The notes under the pieces were generated by a model that was not told where the DNA came from, made no database searches, and was given only the letters and a program-made list of their open reading frames with translations. A DNA stretch of 23,528 nucleotides from UBA1067 sp963661055 (GTDB taxonomy: Bacteria > Verrucomicrobiota > Kiritimatiellia > RFP12 > UBA1067), in the NCBI GenBank assembly GCA_963661055.1, contig CAVLAC010000018.1, forward strand, positions 1 to 23,528. Direction: 5' to 3'. Position 1 is the stretch's first letter. Every line of letters begins with the position of its first letter. Both the position numbers and the translations under genes were made by a program. Below, in pieces: positions 6,487 to 14,571 of the stretch.

Positions 6487-7575
6487 ATGAAGTCTATAGT
6501 TAGCTTTGTTGCATTCGGGGGGCTTGCCTTGTTGGCAACATTACCAAGCAAGGCTGATGTTGTGTATCAGAATGTTCTTTTGCACAATGTATGTGAGCTT
6601 GTGGCTGATGAAGACGGACTTCAGCGGTTTCGCCGCGTACCTTCCTCTGTCAATTCTGTATTGAGTGATCAGGGGAAGAAGATGAATGCGGGGAATACAG
6701 GTGTTGAGATTCGTTTTGTATTAGAAGGGGATAAAGCGGTTGTTCGTCTGGGCGGAGAAACGGCTGAATCCTGTGCAACTTGTTATGTTTATTATGGCGA
6801 CTATATTGCCGACTGGCCTGAAACAGAAAAGATTGTTTTGGGACGCGATACGGCAATAACAATCCCCCCCTCGCCTAGGCGAGAGTATCTTCGCAGAGCC
6901 TATCAAGATTGTGGTGGGCGATTTGATCCTGATGTAATTCGCATAGTGTTGCCGCACGGTGCATTGGGAATTCGTGGCGTTGAAGGGAATGTTCGCCCTC
7001 CTACAGAAAATGAAGTGCCGCGCCGAATTTATCTTGCATATGGTTCGTCGATTACGCATGGTAGTGTCGCGACTCAGCAACCTATGGCTTATGCAAGCCT
7101 CGTCGCGGCGAAGTTGGGTGCGGACCTTCGCAATTTGGGTTTTGCGGGAAGTTGTCGACTTGAGCGAGAAATGGCGGATTATCTTGCCGCGCAACCTTTT
7201 GACTATGCTTCGCTTGAAATGGGTATAAATATTCTCAATATGGAGCCTGCCGAGTTCGAGAATCGAGTACGGTATTTGCTTGATAAGGTGTCGGCGACGC
7301 ATCCAAACGCGCTTATCCTTGCAATTGATGTTTATCGAACACTTGGGGATGAGAAACATCTTGCAGATGCCGAGAACTTCCGTAAGATTGTAGCATGCGT
7401 TGTTAAAGAGCTTAATCGCCCAAATGTTATGCAAGTAAGTGGACTTGAGGCGTTGCCTTCGGTGAATTTGCTTTCAGAAGGATTTGTGCATCCTGCACCT
7501 GAAGGACACCGCGCAATTGCGGATTGCCTAGTAAAACATTTTAAAACATTTTATAAAAAGTACATTAACAAATAA
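6487..7575 (+). CDS. Secreted SGNH/GDSL-type esterase (carbohydrate esterase-like)
   Basis: This is a 362-residue hydrolase with a signal peptide (MKSIVSFVAFGGLALLATLP, then SKA-D). A beta-sandwich N-terminal domain (about 25-165) precedes an SGNH catalytic domain. The blocks are YGSSITHGS with nucleophile S188, GFAGSCRLE (block II Gly), MGINIL with N248 (block III) and VHPAPEGH with H335 (block V). The Asp normally three residues before the His (DxxH) is replaced by Gly332, with E331 beside it. A Ser-His dyad is known in CE2 acetyl-esterases, which also carry an N-terminal beta-sandwich, so an active deacetylase is plausible. In a locus with GH10, acetyl removal from xylan or a similar glycan is the likely job (inference). 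The previous stop is 11 bases upstream, and TAAGGA overlapping that stop is a possible ribosome binding site. Confidence 0.75.
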   Translation: MKSIVSFVAFGGLALLATLPSKADVVYQNVLLHNVCELVADEDGLQRFRRVPSSVNSVLSDQGKKMNAGNTGVEIRFVLEGDKAVVRLGGETAESCATCYVYYGDYIADWPETEKIVLGRDTAITIPPSPRREYLRRAYQDCGGRFDPDVIRIVLPHGALGIRGVEGNVRPPTENEVPRRIYLAYGSSITHGSVATQQPMAYASLVAAKLGADLRNLGFAGSCRLEREMADYLAAQPFDYASLEMGINILNMEPAEFENRVRYLLDKVSATHPNALILAIDVYRTLGDEKHLADAENFRKIVACVVKELNRPNVMQVSGLEALPSVNLLSEGFVHPAPEGHRAIADCLVKHFKTFYKKYINK

Positions 7576-7589
7576 GAAAGGAAAGAAAG

Positions 7590-10500
7590 ATGAAGTATAT
7601 CATATTAGTCGGCGTAAGCTTGTTGCTTTCCGTAGGACAAAGTGTCCTTGCGGCGGGTGAAGCTTATGTTTTTACAAAGGGTTCAGTTTATCCCGTAAAA
7701 CCCAAAGAAACCGTAACTCAAGAAGGCCCTGTTTCTAATTTGTGCTGGGGAGCTACGAGTGCAAATCTTCAAATTAAGGGTGATGTGATATTTCGAGGTG
7801 GCTTTTTTACAGGTGAGAAACAGACTAAGCAGAAAGGCTATCCGTTGACGCTCGTTGTCGCGTCTAAGACTAAAGCGCGGATTGAGAATGTCCCAATTAT
7901 GACACCAGGGGTAGACTTTCGTCAAACTCAACCTGGCAATGTGCACCTCGCAGTTGCGGGCAACCAATATCGCGATTGGTATGTGCAGATGGGTACACTT
8001 GTTTGTGAAGCGGCGAATGTTCTTAACCCAGATCGCGGCATTGTCTTTTGGGGCAAGGCTCCAGGCAGGGTTGACATCAACGGCTTTAATCAAACAGTAG
8101 GCGAGTTGCGTGCAACGGATCCGAAATGCGACCCTGCCAAGCGAGTCATAAATAGTGGCAAGGAAGGCGTACTCGTCGCAAAACGCTATATTCTTAATGG
8201 CAAGGAAATGGCGCCTGGTTGGTATGGTAAGTGTGTTGTTGTGCCTCAACATGATGGTCGTTTACCTCCCCGTGCGGGAAATGCTCCGACTGAAGCAAAG
8301 GTTTATCCTGTGTATAAACAATCTAAAGATGTTCGTGTTGTCCATACGCGTGACGGAATTGGCAATTTCTTAGAAAAGTGCCGCGTTGGCAAGCCAGTTA
8401 CGGTCGCCTACTTTGGCGGGTCGATTACGGCTATGAATGGATGGCGTAATTTAACGACGGATTGGCTCAAAGAGCAATATCCCAATGCACAAATTACTGA
8501 AGTTGCCGCGTCAATTGGTGGCACAGGTTCAGATTTTGGTGCATTTCGTTTAGCAAATGATGTCCTTACGAAGAATCCCGATCTTGTTTTTGTAGAATTT
8601 GCCGTGAATGATGGTGATAAGCCGCCTAAGAACATTTGGCGGCAGATGGAAGGTATCGTGCGTCAGATATGGAAGAAGGACGCGACAACGGACATTGTAT
8701 TCTGTTATACGGTTGCTGGTGGCATTTTCAAAGAATATGCAAATGGCAATTATAATCGTAGTGCTAGCGCGATGGAACAGATTGCCGAACACTATGGTAT
8801 CCCATCTATCTCACTAGGCGTGCCAGCTGTAGAACTTTATAAAAAGGATGAACTTGTTGTTTCGCGTGGTTATTTTGCAACCGCTGTGCCCAAGGAGGAC
8901 CCTGAGTTTGACAAGAAAGTAAAGGAGATGATGGCGAATGATAAGCGGATTTTGTTTGCAAATGACGGTGTGCACCCACGTCCGGAAGGGCACGCCCTTT
9001 ATCTCGAAGCAGTCAAAAAGGCATTTGCCGAATTAAATAACATAAAGCCCAAGAATCATAAGGATCGCTTGCAGGCTTCTCCATTTGTCCCCGACAATTG
9101 GGAAGAGGCGAGAGTTTACCCTGTTACAACGGATATTTTGAATGGCGATTGGCAACCTGACCCTGAGCGTGCGGGTACATATGTGGCAACAAAACCTGGG
9201 AGCTCTCTGAAGTTTTCTTTCTCAGGTTCCGTTTTGCGGCTTAGAATGTGCTACCAGCCGAACGGGGGGATTATGTCCGCCAAGATAGATGGGAAACCCG
9301 TCGCGGATGTTGTCGCCTTTGATAAGTCTTCTACTTACATTCGCACAGGTTCCGTGACGCTTTATGACGGTGTTGATGGAGTTCATAAAGTCGAACTCAC
9401 GCTTTTAGATAAAGAACCCGACAGGTCGATCCTCTCAAGCCAACTTAAAGACCCGCAAACAGAGTTGGCAGATCCTAAGTACCAAGGAACCGTTTTCCGC
9501 GTATCACAATTAATGATTATTGGCAAACTCCTTGGCAACAAAACTCTTACTGTTTCTCCAAACGGGCTTTCACCGCAACAAGCACTCGAGACTATACGTT
9601 CCGCTAAATTAAGTGGTGACACATCAGCGTGGACAGTAGAAGTAAAGCCTGGCTTCTATACATTAAATGAGCCTCTTGTTTTTGCGCCTGAGGATTCAGG
9701 GACTGAAGAGGCTCCTGTAGTTTGGCGAGGAGCAGGTGAGTCGAGCGAAATCTCTGGTGGGGCACTCCTTACGCATTGGCGAGATACTGGTCGAGGATGG
9801 TTTGAAACGGAGGCTCCACTCGACCGAGATGGCAATCCTATTTGGTTTGAAATGTTATGGATAAATGGACGGCGCGCAAACAACGCGCCGTTTCCTAAAT
9901 ATCCGAATTGGCTTGTGCCAGGCGAATGTGGACAAGAGATTGTTGAGAAGGATGCGGAGGGGAAAGTTCTACGGACAAGAGAACATTTAACGGTAGTTGA
10001 GAATCAAGTTCGAGAGATGTTAGATGCAACATCAACAGAGGATATTCCTTATGTTCATTTAAGACTTCACCAGAAATGGAATGCTATTGGCACACCTATC
10101 GCGGCTTGGCAAGATGGGCGTATTTACACAGAAGGTATACGTAAGTGGAATTGGCATCAGGCATGGACAGGAGAGGCGATATATCGTTTTCTTAATCTTA
10201 GAGGTGCATTTACAGAACCAGGTGAATGGTTTTATGATTGGGCGGCTAAAAAGATTTTATACCGTCCTCTGAAAGATGAAACTGTGGAAACATTAAAAGC
10301 ACTTGCTCCACTTTCAAAACTTTCAAAGTTGATTGTTGTGAAGGGGAATCCTTCAAAGGAAGAATATGTTGATTATATTAAGTTCGAGAATCTTTCATTT
10401 ACAGCAAGTGACGCGACACCTATTATGGGAGGGAAGGGCCCTCTTACATTCTTTCCAGGACAGGCAGCAAATGCATTCGATGCACTTTTTGATGCGACTG

Positions 10501-11564
10501 GCGCGAGAAACTTTGAATTGTCTAGATGCTTTATTCGCCATACTGGCAATATCGGATTGCGGTTGCGCGATGGCTGTTTCTCTAATCGCATAGAGCGTTG
10601 CGTCTTTGAGGACTTAGGTGCAGGGGGTGTTTGGTTCGGTTCAGAAGCGGTGCGAATTGCCAAAGAAGAAAAGTTTCCTGTTGCCAGACGCGAGATATTC
10701 AAGTATCATCCAATGGCAAATGCTTTTAATGTTGCAGAGAATTGTATTATTCGTAATGGCGGAAATTATAATCCGATGGGAACTGGCGTTGTAATTGGAC
10801 ACGCCTCTGACAGTCGTATAGAACATTGTGAGATAGCAGACTTCTTTTATACTGGGGTTTCTATTGGATGGCAGTGGGCCTATATGCCGACAGCTGCTAT
10901 GCGCAATATTGTGAAATTTAATCGCATTCACGATCTTGGTAAGAAGGCTCTTTCGGATATGGGAGGAGTCTATACGCTTGGAACGGCCTTTGGAACACGC
11001 GTAACGGATAATGTGATTTTCAATGTTTCCTCGCGTACTTATGGTGGTTGGGGACTTTATGCAGATGAAGGCACAGAAGGAATTGTGTTCGAGCGCAACC
11101 TTGTTTATAATACACATGATGGAGGCTTCCATCAGCATTATGGAGCAGGGAACATTCTCCGTAATAATATCTTTGCGTGGAATGAACAGAATGGGGCAAT
11201 ACGAACGATTCGGGCTAATGTCTTTAATGTTCGTAGTTCACTTGATGTAGTTGCGAATATTATTATAACTGAGAAGGGCGATTTGGCTTCTTCTGGCGTA
11301 AGGGGCGTTGAAGGGGTATGGGCAAATAATGTCTGGTATGACCCACATGGCGAGGCAAAATGGGATGGTCTTGATTGGAAGCAATGGGTAGCCAGCGGGA
11401 AAGAGATTAATGGGCGCAATGCTGACCCTAAATTTTTTGACGCGCGCAACTATGATTTTCGCTTAAAGCCAGATTCGCCAGCGTTTGAATTAGGCTTCAA
11501 GGCCTTTGATTATTCGCTTGCGGGCGTATTGCCCGATATGCACAAATATCTTTTTAAAGAATAA
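7590..11564 (+). CDS. Multidomain SGNH esterase fused to a right-handed beta-helix domain
   Basis: This is a 1324-residue secreted protein; a signal peptide (MKYIILVGVSLLLSVGQSVL, then AA-G) opens it. Residues about 25-215 are a beta-strand-repeat module with DINGFNQTVGEL (162-173) and the closing LNGKEMAPGWYG. Residues about 265-480 are an SGNH esterase domain with a full triad: GGSIT (S278), VEFAVND (N340) and DGVHP (D459, H462). Residues about 500-640 are a beta-sandwich linker domain. From about 650 (LTVSPNGLSPQQALETIRSA) to about 1300 is a right-handed parallel beta-helix with inserts, of the type seen in GH120/GH141-like and DUF1565 proteins, rich in repeats such as NRIERCVFEDLGAGGV. 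The catalytic residues of the helix domain are not assignable by eye. The start follows AAAGGAAAG, 15 bases after the previous stop. It is the last gene of the secreted locus. A pairing of deacetylation with glycosidase or lyase action on one glycan is inferred. Confidence 0.75.
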   Translation: MKYIILVGVSLLLSVGQSVLAAGEAYVFTKGSVYPVKPKETVTQEGPVSNLCWGATSANLQIKGDVIFRGGFFTGEKQTKQKGYPLTLVVASKTKARIENVPIMTPGVDFRQTQPGNVHLAVAGNQYRDWYVQMGTLVCEAANVLNPDRGIVFWGKAPGRVDINGFNQTVGELRATDPKCDPAKRVINSGKEGVLVAKRYILNGKEMAPGWYGKCVVVPQHDGRLPPRAGNAPTEAKVYPVYKQSKDVRVVHTRDGIGNFLEKCRVGKPVTVAYFGGSITAMNGWRNLTTDWLKEQYPNAQITEVAASIGGTGSDFGAFRLANDVLTKNPDLVFVEFAVNDGDKPPKNIWRQMEGIVRQIWKKDATTDIVFCYTVAGGIFKEYANGNYNRSASAMEQIAEHYGIPSISLGVPAVELYKKDELVVSRGYFATAVPKEDPEFDKKVKEMMANDKRILFANDGVHPRPEGHALYLEAVKKAFAELNNIKPKNHKDRLQASPFVPDNWEEARVYPVTTDILNGDWQPDPERAGTYVATKPGSSLKFSFSGSVLRLRMCYQPNGGIMSAKIDGKPVADVVAFDKSSTYIRTGSVTLYDGVDGVHKVELTLLDKEPDRSILSSQLKDPQTELADPKYQGTVFRVSQLMIIGKLLGNKTLTVSPNGLSPQQALETIRSAKLSGDTSAWTVEVKPGFYTLNEPLVFAPEDSGTEEAPVVWRGAGESSEISGGALLTHWRDTGRGWFETEAPLDRDGNPIWFEMLWINGRRANNAPFPKYPNWLVPGECGQEIVEKDAEGKVLRTREHLTVVENQVREMLDATSTEDIPYVHLRLHQKWNAIGTPIAAWQDGRIYTEGIRKWNWHQAWTGEAIYRFLNLRGAFTEPGEWFYDWAAKKILYRPLKDETVETLKALAPLSKLSKLIVVKGNPSKEEYVDYIKFENLSFTASDATPIMGGKGPLTFFPGQAANAFDALFDATGARNFELSRCFIRHTGNIGLRLRDGCFSNRIERCVFEDLGAGGVWFGSEAVRIAKEEKFPVARREIFKYHPMANAFNVAENCIIRNGGNYNPMGTGVVIGHASDSRIEHCEIADFFYTGVSIGWQWAYMPTAAMRNIVKFNRIHDLGKKALSDMGGVYTLGTAFGTRVTDNVIFNVSSRTYGGWGLYADEGTEGIVFERNLVYNTHDGGFHQHYGAGNILRNNIFAWNEQNGAIRTIRANVFNVRSSLDVVANIIITEKGDLASSGVRGVEGVWANNVWYDPHGEAKWDGLDWKQWVASGKEINGRNADPKFFDARNYDFRLKPDSPAFELGFKAFDYSLAGVLPDMHKYLFKE

Positions 11565-11580
11565 AAGAGTCGTCTTTATT
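11560..11580 (+). terminator. AT-rich stem-loop at the end of the secreted-enzyme operon
   Basis: AATAAAAGA (11560-11568) and TCTTTATT (11573-11580) pair around GTCG with one bulged A, overlapping the stop codon. It is AT-rich and lacks a clear T-tract, so it is a weak terminator candidate. It does sit at a natural boundary, before the promoter at 11624. Confidence 0.3.
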
Positions 11581-11623
11581 GCGCGTGGAGAATATAAAGT
11601 GTTGCGGCAAAAGCAAAGGCGGA

Positions 11624-11634
11624 TAATGTATAAT
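11624..11634 (+). promoter_or_regulatory. -10 promoter of the sugar-acid operon
   Basis: TAATGTATAAT contains a perfect TATAAT at 11629-11634, with TG directly before it. TTGCGG at 11602-11607 is 21 bases away, which is long for a -35, so the -35 is unassigned. Transcription would start near 11641, leaving a leader of about 47 bases before the ATG at 11688. Confidence 0.5.
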
Positions 11635-11649
11635 ATTAATCAGAGATTA

Positions 11650-11679
11650 GGGAGGGGTGCTCCTCCTGGTTGTTGAGGA
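11650..11679 (+). promoter_or_regulatory. Leader with two mutually exclusive hairpins around the ribosome binding site
   Basis: GGAGG (11651-11655) can pair with CCTCC (11662-11666), extendable by two G-U pairs. Alternatively TCCTC (11661-11665) can pair with the GAGGA (11675-11679) that is the ribosome binding site of the ATG at 11688. The shared CCTCC element would choose between exposing and hiding the site. This is seen by pairing only; no ligand or factor is suggested, and short stems of this size may have little effect. Confidence 0.35.
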
Positions 11680-11687
11680 TACTTGAA

Positions 11688-13010
11688 ATGAACATAAATA
11701 AGATAAATCCTGCGACATTGCGCATAACAGATATGCGCTTTGCGGATATTGATGGTGCGCCTAAGCGTTGTACGCTTTTGAAGTTGTACACGAATCAGGG
11801 GCTGATTGGCTATGGCGAAGTGCGTGACGCGAGTTCCCGCACTTACGCGGCTATGCTCAAGAGTCGTATCTTGGGGGAGAATCCGTGTAATGTCGAGAAG
11901 ATTTTCCGTCGTATTAAGCAATTTGGTGGCGATTCGCGGCAGGCGGGTGGCGTGTGCGCCATTGAGCTCGCGTGCTGGGATTTGTGCGGCAAGGCGTGGG
12001 GTGTACCTGTGTGGCAGCTCCTCGGTGGTAAGTGGCGGGATGAGATCCGTTGCTATTGCGATACGGACTCCGAAGGCGGCGGACGCGATATGGGCGCGGC
12101 ACTTCAGGCGCGTATGGCGATGGGCTTTACCTTCCTGAAGATGGATTTGGGCATTGAACTCCTCTCAGATGTCAAAGACGCGCTCATTGCGCCGCTGGGG
12201 TATCTTGAGTATATGCGCAAGATGAAGCATGTTGTGCAGACTCCGCACGGCTCGATTGACCCACGTTCGATGCGCGGCGAAGCGTTTGAGCTTTTCACGA
12301 CGGCACATGGGCATACAGGCCTTCATCTCACGGAGAAGGGGCTTGATTACCTTGAAAAGTATATGGCAGATGTGCGTGATGTCATTGGTTGGGAAGTGCC
12401 CATTGCCATTGACCACCTTGGACATATTCCGTATGAGGATTGCGTACAACTTCTGCGCCGCCTTGAGAAATATCACCTTTCGTGGGCGGAAGATGTGCTC
12501 CCGTGGCGCAATGTTGAACAGTGGAAGCAACTCCACGCGGCAACGGTGACACCGCTTGGCACAGGCGAGGATATTTATCTCAAGGAAGATTTCAAGCCGC
12601 TCTTGGAATCCCACGCGCTCGCGGTGGTGCACCCTGATTTGCTCACCTGTGGCGGCATTGCCGAGACGAAGAAGGTTGGTGATATGGCTGAGGACTATGG
12701 TGTTCAGATGAACATCCATATGGCTGAGTCGCCGATTGCTTGCCTTGCGGCCGTTCATGTCGCGGCGGCGACGCGTAACTTTATGGCGCTCGAACTGCAT
12801 TCCGTTGATGTGCCGTGGTGGGGTGACCTCGTTCAGCCCGCGCTTTCGTATGCGGGTGGGTTCATCAAGGTGCCTGATGCGCCTGGGTTGGGCATTGACG
12901 AACTTAATGAGAAGCTTATCTCTGAAAAGGCGTGCCCCGATTTCCCTGCACCGTGGGCGCCGACCAATGAGTGGGATAAGGAGTGGTCGAACGACCGCCG
13001 CTGGAGCTAA
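11688..13010 (+). CDS. Enolase-superfamily sugar-acid dehydratase-like enzyme (mandelate racemase subgroup)
   Basis: This is a 440-residue cytoplasmic enzyme of the mandelate racemase/muconate lactonizing group, whose members abstract an alpha-proton from Mg-bound carboxylates, often dehydrating sugar acids. The Mg ligands are D242 (AIDHLGH), E268 (WAEDVL) and E294 (GTGEDIY), 26 residues apart. A Lys base is at K151 (FLKMD), and a His-Asp dyad at H344 (MNIHMAE) and D317. The D-E-E-D-H spacing equals that of mandelate racemase. Between K151 and D242 there are about 60 extra residues, recalling the long loop of mannonate dehydratases, though the motifs differ from RspA/ManD. The exact substrate is unknown. 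I chose the ATG at 11688, 8 bases after GAGGA; the frame extends to a TTG at 11670 that overlaps this site. It is first in the operon with an aldolase-like protein, an SDR, a transporter, a regulator and a KDG-type kinase. Confidence 0.8.
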   Translation: MNINKINPATLRITDMRFADIDGAPKRCTLLKLYTNQGLIGYGEVRDASSRTYAAMLKSRILGENPCNVEKIFRRIKQFGGDSRQAGGVCAIELACWDLCGKAWGVPVWQLLGGKWRDEIRCYCDTDSEGGGRDMGAALQARMAMGFTFLKMDLGIELLSDVKDALIAPLGYLEYMRKMKHVVQTPHGSIDPRSMRGEAFELFTTAHGHTGLHLTEKGLDYLEKYMADVRDVIGWEVPIAIDHLGHIPYEDCVQLLRRLEKYHLSWAEDVLPWRNVEQWKQLHAATVTPLGTGEDIYLKEDFKPLLESHALAVVHPDLLTCGGIAETKKVGDMAEDYGVQMNIHMAESPIACLAAVHVAAATRNFMALELHSVDVPWWGDLVQPALSYAGGFIKVPDAPGLGIDELNEKLISEKACPDFPAPWAPTNEWDKEWSNDRRWS

Positions 13011-13035
13011 TTTTATAGGAAAGGATAATAAAGTC

Positions 13036-13782
13036 ATGGCTGAAGAAAGTCAACTGCAAAAAGAAGCGAAGATGATGAAGCTTGAGAAGCTCATCCGTGA
13101 ACGCGAGACGGTGGAATTGCCTCCGTTCCCGATTCCGGATGACGAGCTCCTCGCACGCTATGAGAAGCTGTACGCGGGATGTGTGTCGGATGTCCTGCGC
13201 GAGTTCTGCTATCTCGACCAGGCGCTCCCTTGCGAGATACATCCGTTACGCGATTCGGATGTCGTCGCGGGATTTGCGTTCACGGTGAAGTCCGCGCCCT
13301 GTTGCAAGATTACGGGCGAGATGAGCTACCGTGGGCAGATGCTCGATGAGATGGGCAAGAACCATTTCGTCTTGTGGGATACCTCGGGGGATGTGGATGC
13401 GACCCTCTGGGGCGGCGTTATGACGGCGACGGCGTATGGCAAGGGCGTGAAAGCGGCGGCGATTGACGGGAATATTCGTGATACGAAGCAGATTCTCGAA
13501 AAGCCATTCCCGATTTTCTACAAGCACCGTATGCCGAATGGGTCGCTTTCGCGTTGCCAGATTACGCACTACCAAATCCCGATTAAGATTGGCAAGTGCT
13601 TCATTAAGCCTGGCGATGTCGTTTTTGGCGATATTGATGGCGTTGTGGTCATTCCGCGTGCCGTCGCATATGATGTTCTTATGCGGGCGGAAGAGATTGT
13701 TGCCAATGAGAAGAAGATCTTCTCGTGGGTCGCTAAGGGCGAGACCATCGACCAGATTACGGCGAAAGGCGGCTACTTCTAA
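13036..13782 (+). CDS. RraA / HMG-aldolase family protein
   Basis: This 248-residue protein belongs to the RraA-like fold, which includes RNase E inhibitor RraA and 4-hydroxy-4-methyl-2-oxoglutarate (HMG) aldolases that release pyruvate. The motif AAIDGNIRDT holds the R148-D149 pair typical of the aldolase branch, WGGVMTATA is the glycine motif before it, and GDIDGVVVIP is the conserved late strand. About 45 charged residues at the N-terminus (EESQLQKEAKMMKLEKLIRE) precede the core. The start at 13036 follows AAAGGA (13020-13025). The frame is open much further upstream inside the previous gene, but that is shadow. Its place between a dehydratase and a dehydrogenase suggests a sugar-acid or keto-acid aldolase or lyase rather than RNase control (inference). 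The stop overlaps the next start (TAATG), indicating translational coupling. Confidence 0.75.
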   Translation: MAEESQLQKEAKMMKLEKLIRERETVELPPFPIPDDELLARYEKLYAGCVSDVLREFCYLDQALPCEIHPLRDSDVVAGFAFTVKSAPCCKITGEMSYRGQMLDEMGKNHFVLWDTSGDVDATLWGGVMTATAYGKGVKAAAIDGNIRDTKQILEKPFPIFYKHRMPNGSLSRCQITHYQIPIKIGKCFIKPGDVVFGDIDGVVVIPRAVAYDVLMRAEEIVANEKKIFSWVAKGETIDQITAKGGYF

Positions 13783-14543
13783 TGCTTAAGGATAAGTTTT
13801 CTTTGGCGGGGCGGACGGCTCTCGTCACGGGCTCTGCGCGCGGCATTGGCCGCGCCATTGCCCTTGGGCTTGCGGAAGCGGGGGCACACTTGATTGTGCA
13901 CGGCTCACGCGAGTCGGCGGCACTTGATGAGGCGCATAGCCTCGTTCAGAAGTTTGACCCGAGCGCGGCAAAAGTCGCGGCAGATTTGGGCGATCCTGAA
14001 GCCGTGGATAAACTCATCAAGGAATTACCCCAAACACCTGACATCCTCGTCTGCAATGCGTCCGTCCAATTTCGGCGTCCGTGGACAGAAGTGCCGCGTG
14101 ATGAGGCGCTTCTTCAGATGCAGGTTAACTTCCACGCGACCTTACGGATGTTCCAGCTGTGCTATCCGCGTATGAAAGCGCAGGGTTGGGGACGGCTCAT
14201 CACGGTTGGTAGCGTGCAGGAGCGGCGTCCGCACCCTGAGATGACGATTTACTCGGCTTCGAAGTCGGCGCAGGAGAATCTCGTCCGTTCTATTGCGCGG
14301 CAAGTCGCCTCCGAGGGCATAACGGTGAACAACCTGTGTCCAGGCGTATTTGCGACGGACCGCAATAAGGAGGCGCTCGCGAACCCTGTTTATAATGAGC
14401 AGGTACTTCGGGCTATTCCCGCGCATGTCGCGGCGGAGCCTGAGGACGCGGCGGGCGCGGCACTTTTGCTTGCGTCGGACGCGGGGCGCTACATTACAGG
14501 CGCGACGCTGATGATTGATGGCGGGCTTTGTTTGCCAGGCTAA
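13782..14543 (+). CDS. Short-chain dehydrogenase/reductase (SDR)
   Basis: This is a classical SDR of 253 residues, NAD(P)-dependent and cytoplasmic. The cofactor motif TGSARGIG is at residues 16-23, followed by a CNAS motif in place of the usual NNAG. The catalytic residues are S144 and Y157-x-x-x-K161 (YSASK). PGVFATD follows, and the C-terminus ends in the family's ITGATLMIDGG. Length and motifs match gluconate 5-dehydrogenase-like and 2-keto-3-deoxy acid dehydrogenase-like SDRs, but the substrate cannot be read from the sequence. Its ATG overlaps the stop of the RraA-like gene by one base, so the two are almost surely translated together. Its place in the cluster fits oxidation or reduction of a sugar acid or of its keto intermediate. 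Confidence 0.85.
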   Translation: MLKDKFSLAGRTALVTGSARGIGRAIALGLAEAGAHLIVHGSRESAALDEAHSLVQKFDPSAAKVAADLGDPEAVDKLIKELPQTPDILVCNASVQFRRPWTEVPRDEALLQMQVNFHATLRMFQLCYPRMKAQGWGRLITVGSVQERRPHPEMTIYSASKSAQENLVRSIARQVASEGITVNNLCPGVFATDRNKEALANPVYNEQVLRAIPAHVAAEPEDAAGAALLLASDAGRYITGATLMIDGGLCLPG

Positions 14544-14571
14544 GAGAGGCAATTAGAAGAGGAGAAGAGAC

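Noticed and set aside
12736..13035. Longer version of the RraA-like protein starting inside the enolase gene
   Set aside because: The extra 100 residues are Arg-rich shadow. A ribosome binding site (AAAGGA) and an ATG at 13036 give the normal family length.
12165..13037. 290-codon open frame on the - strand
   Set aside because: It lies wholly opposite the enolase-superfamily gene, whose active-site motifs are intact; it is His/Arg-rich shadow from GC-biased codons.
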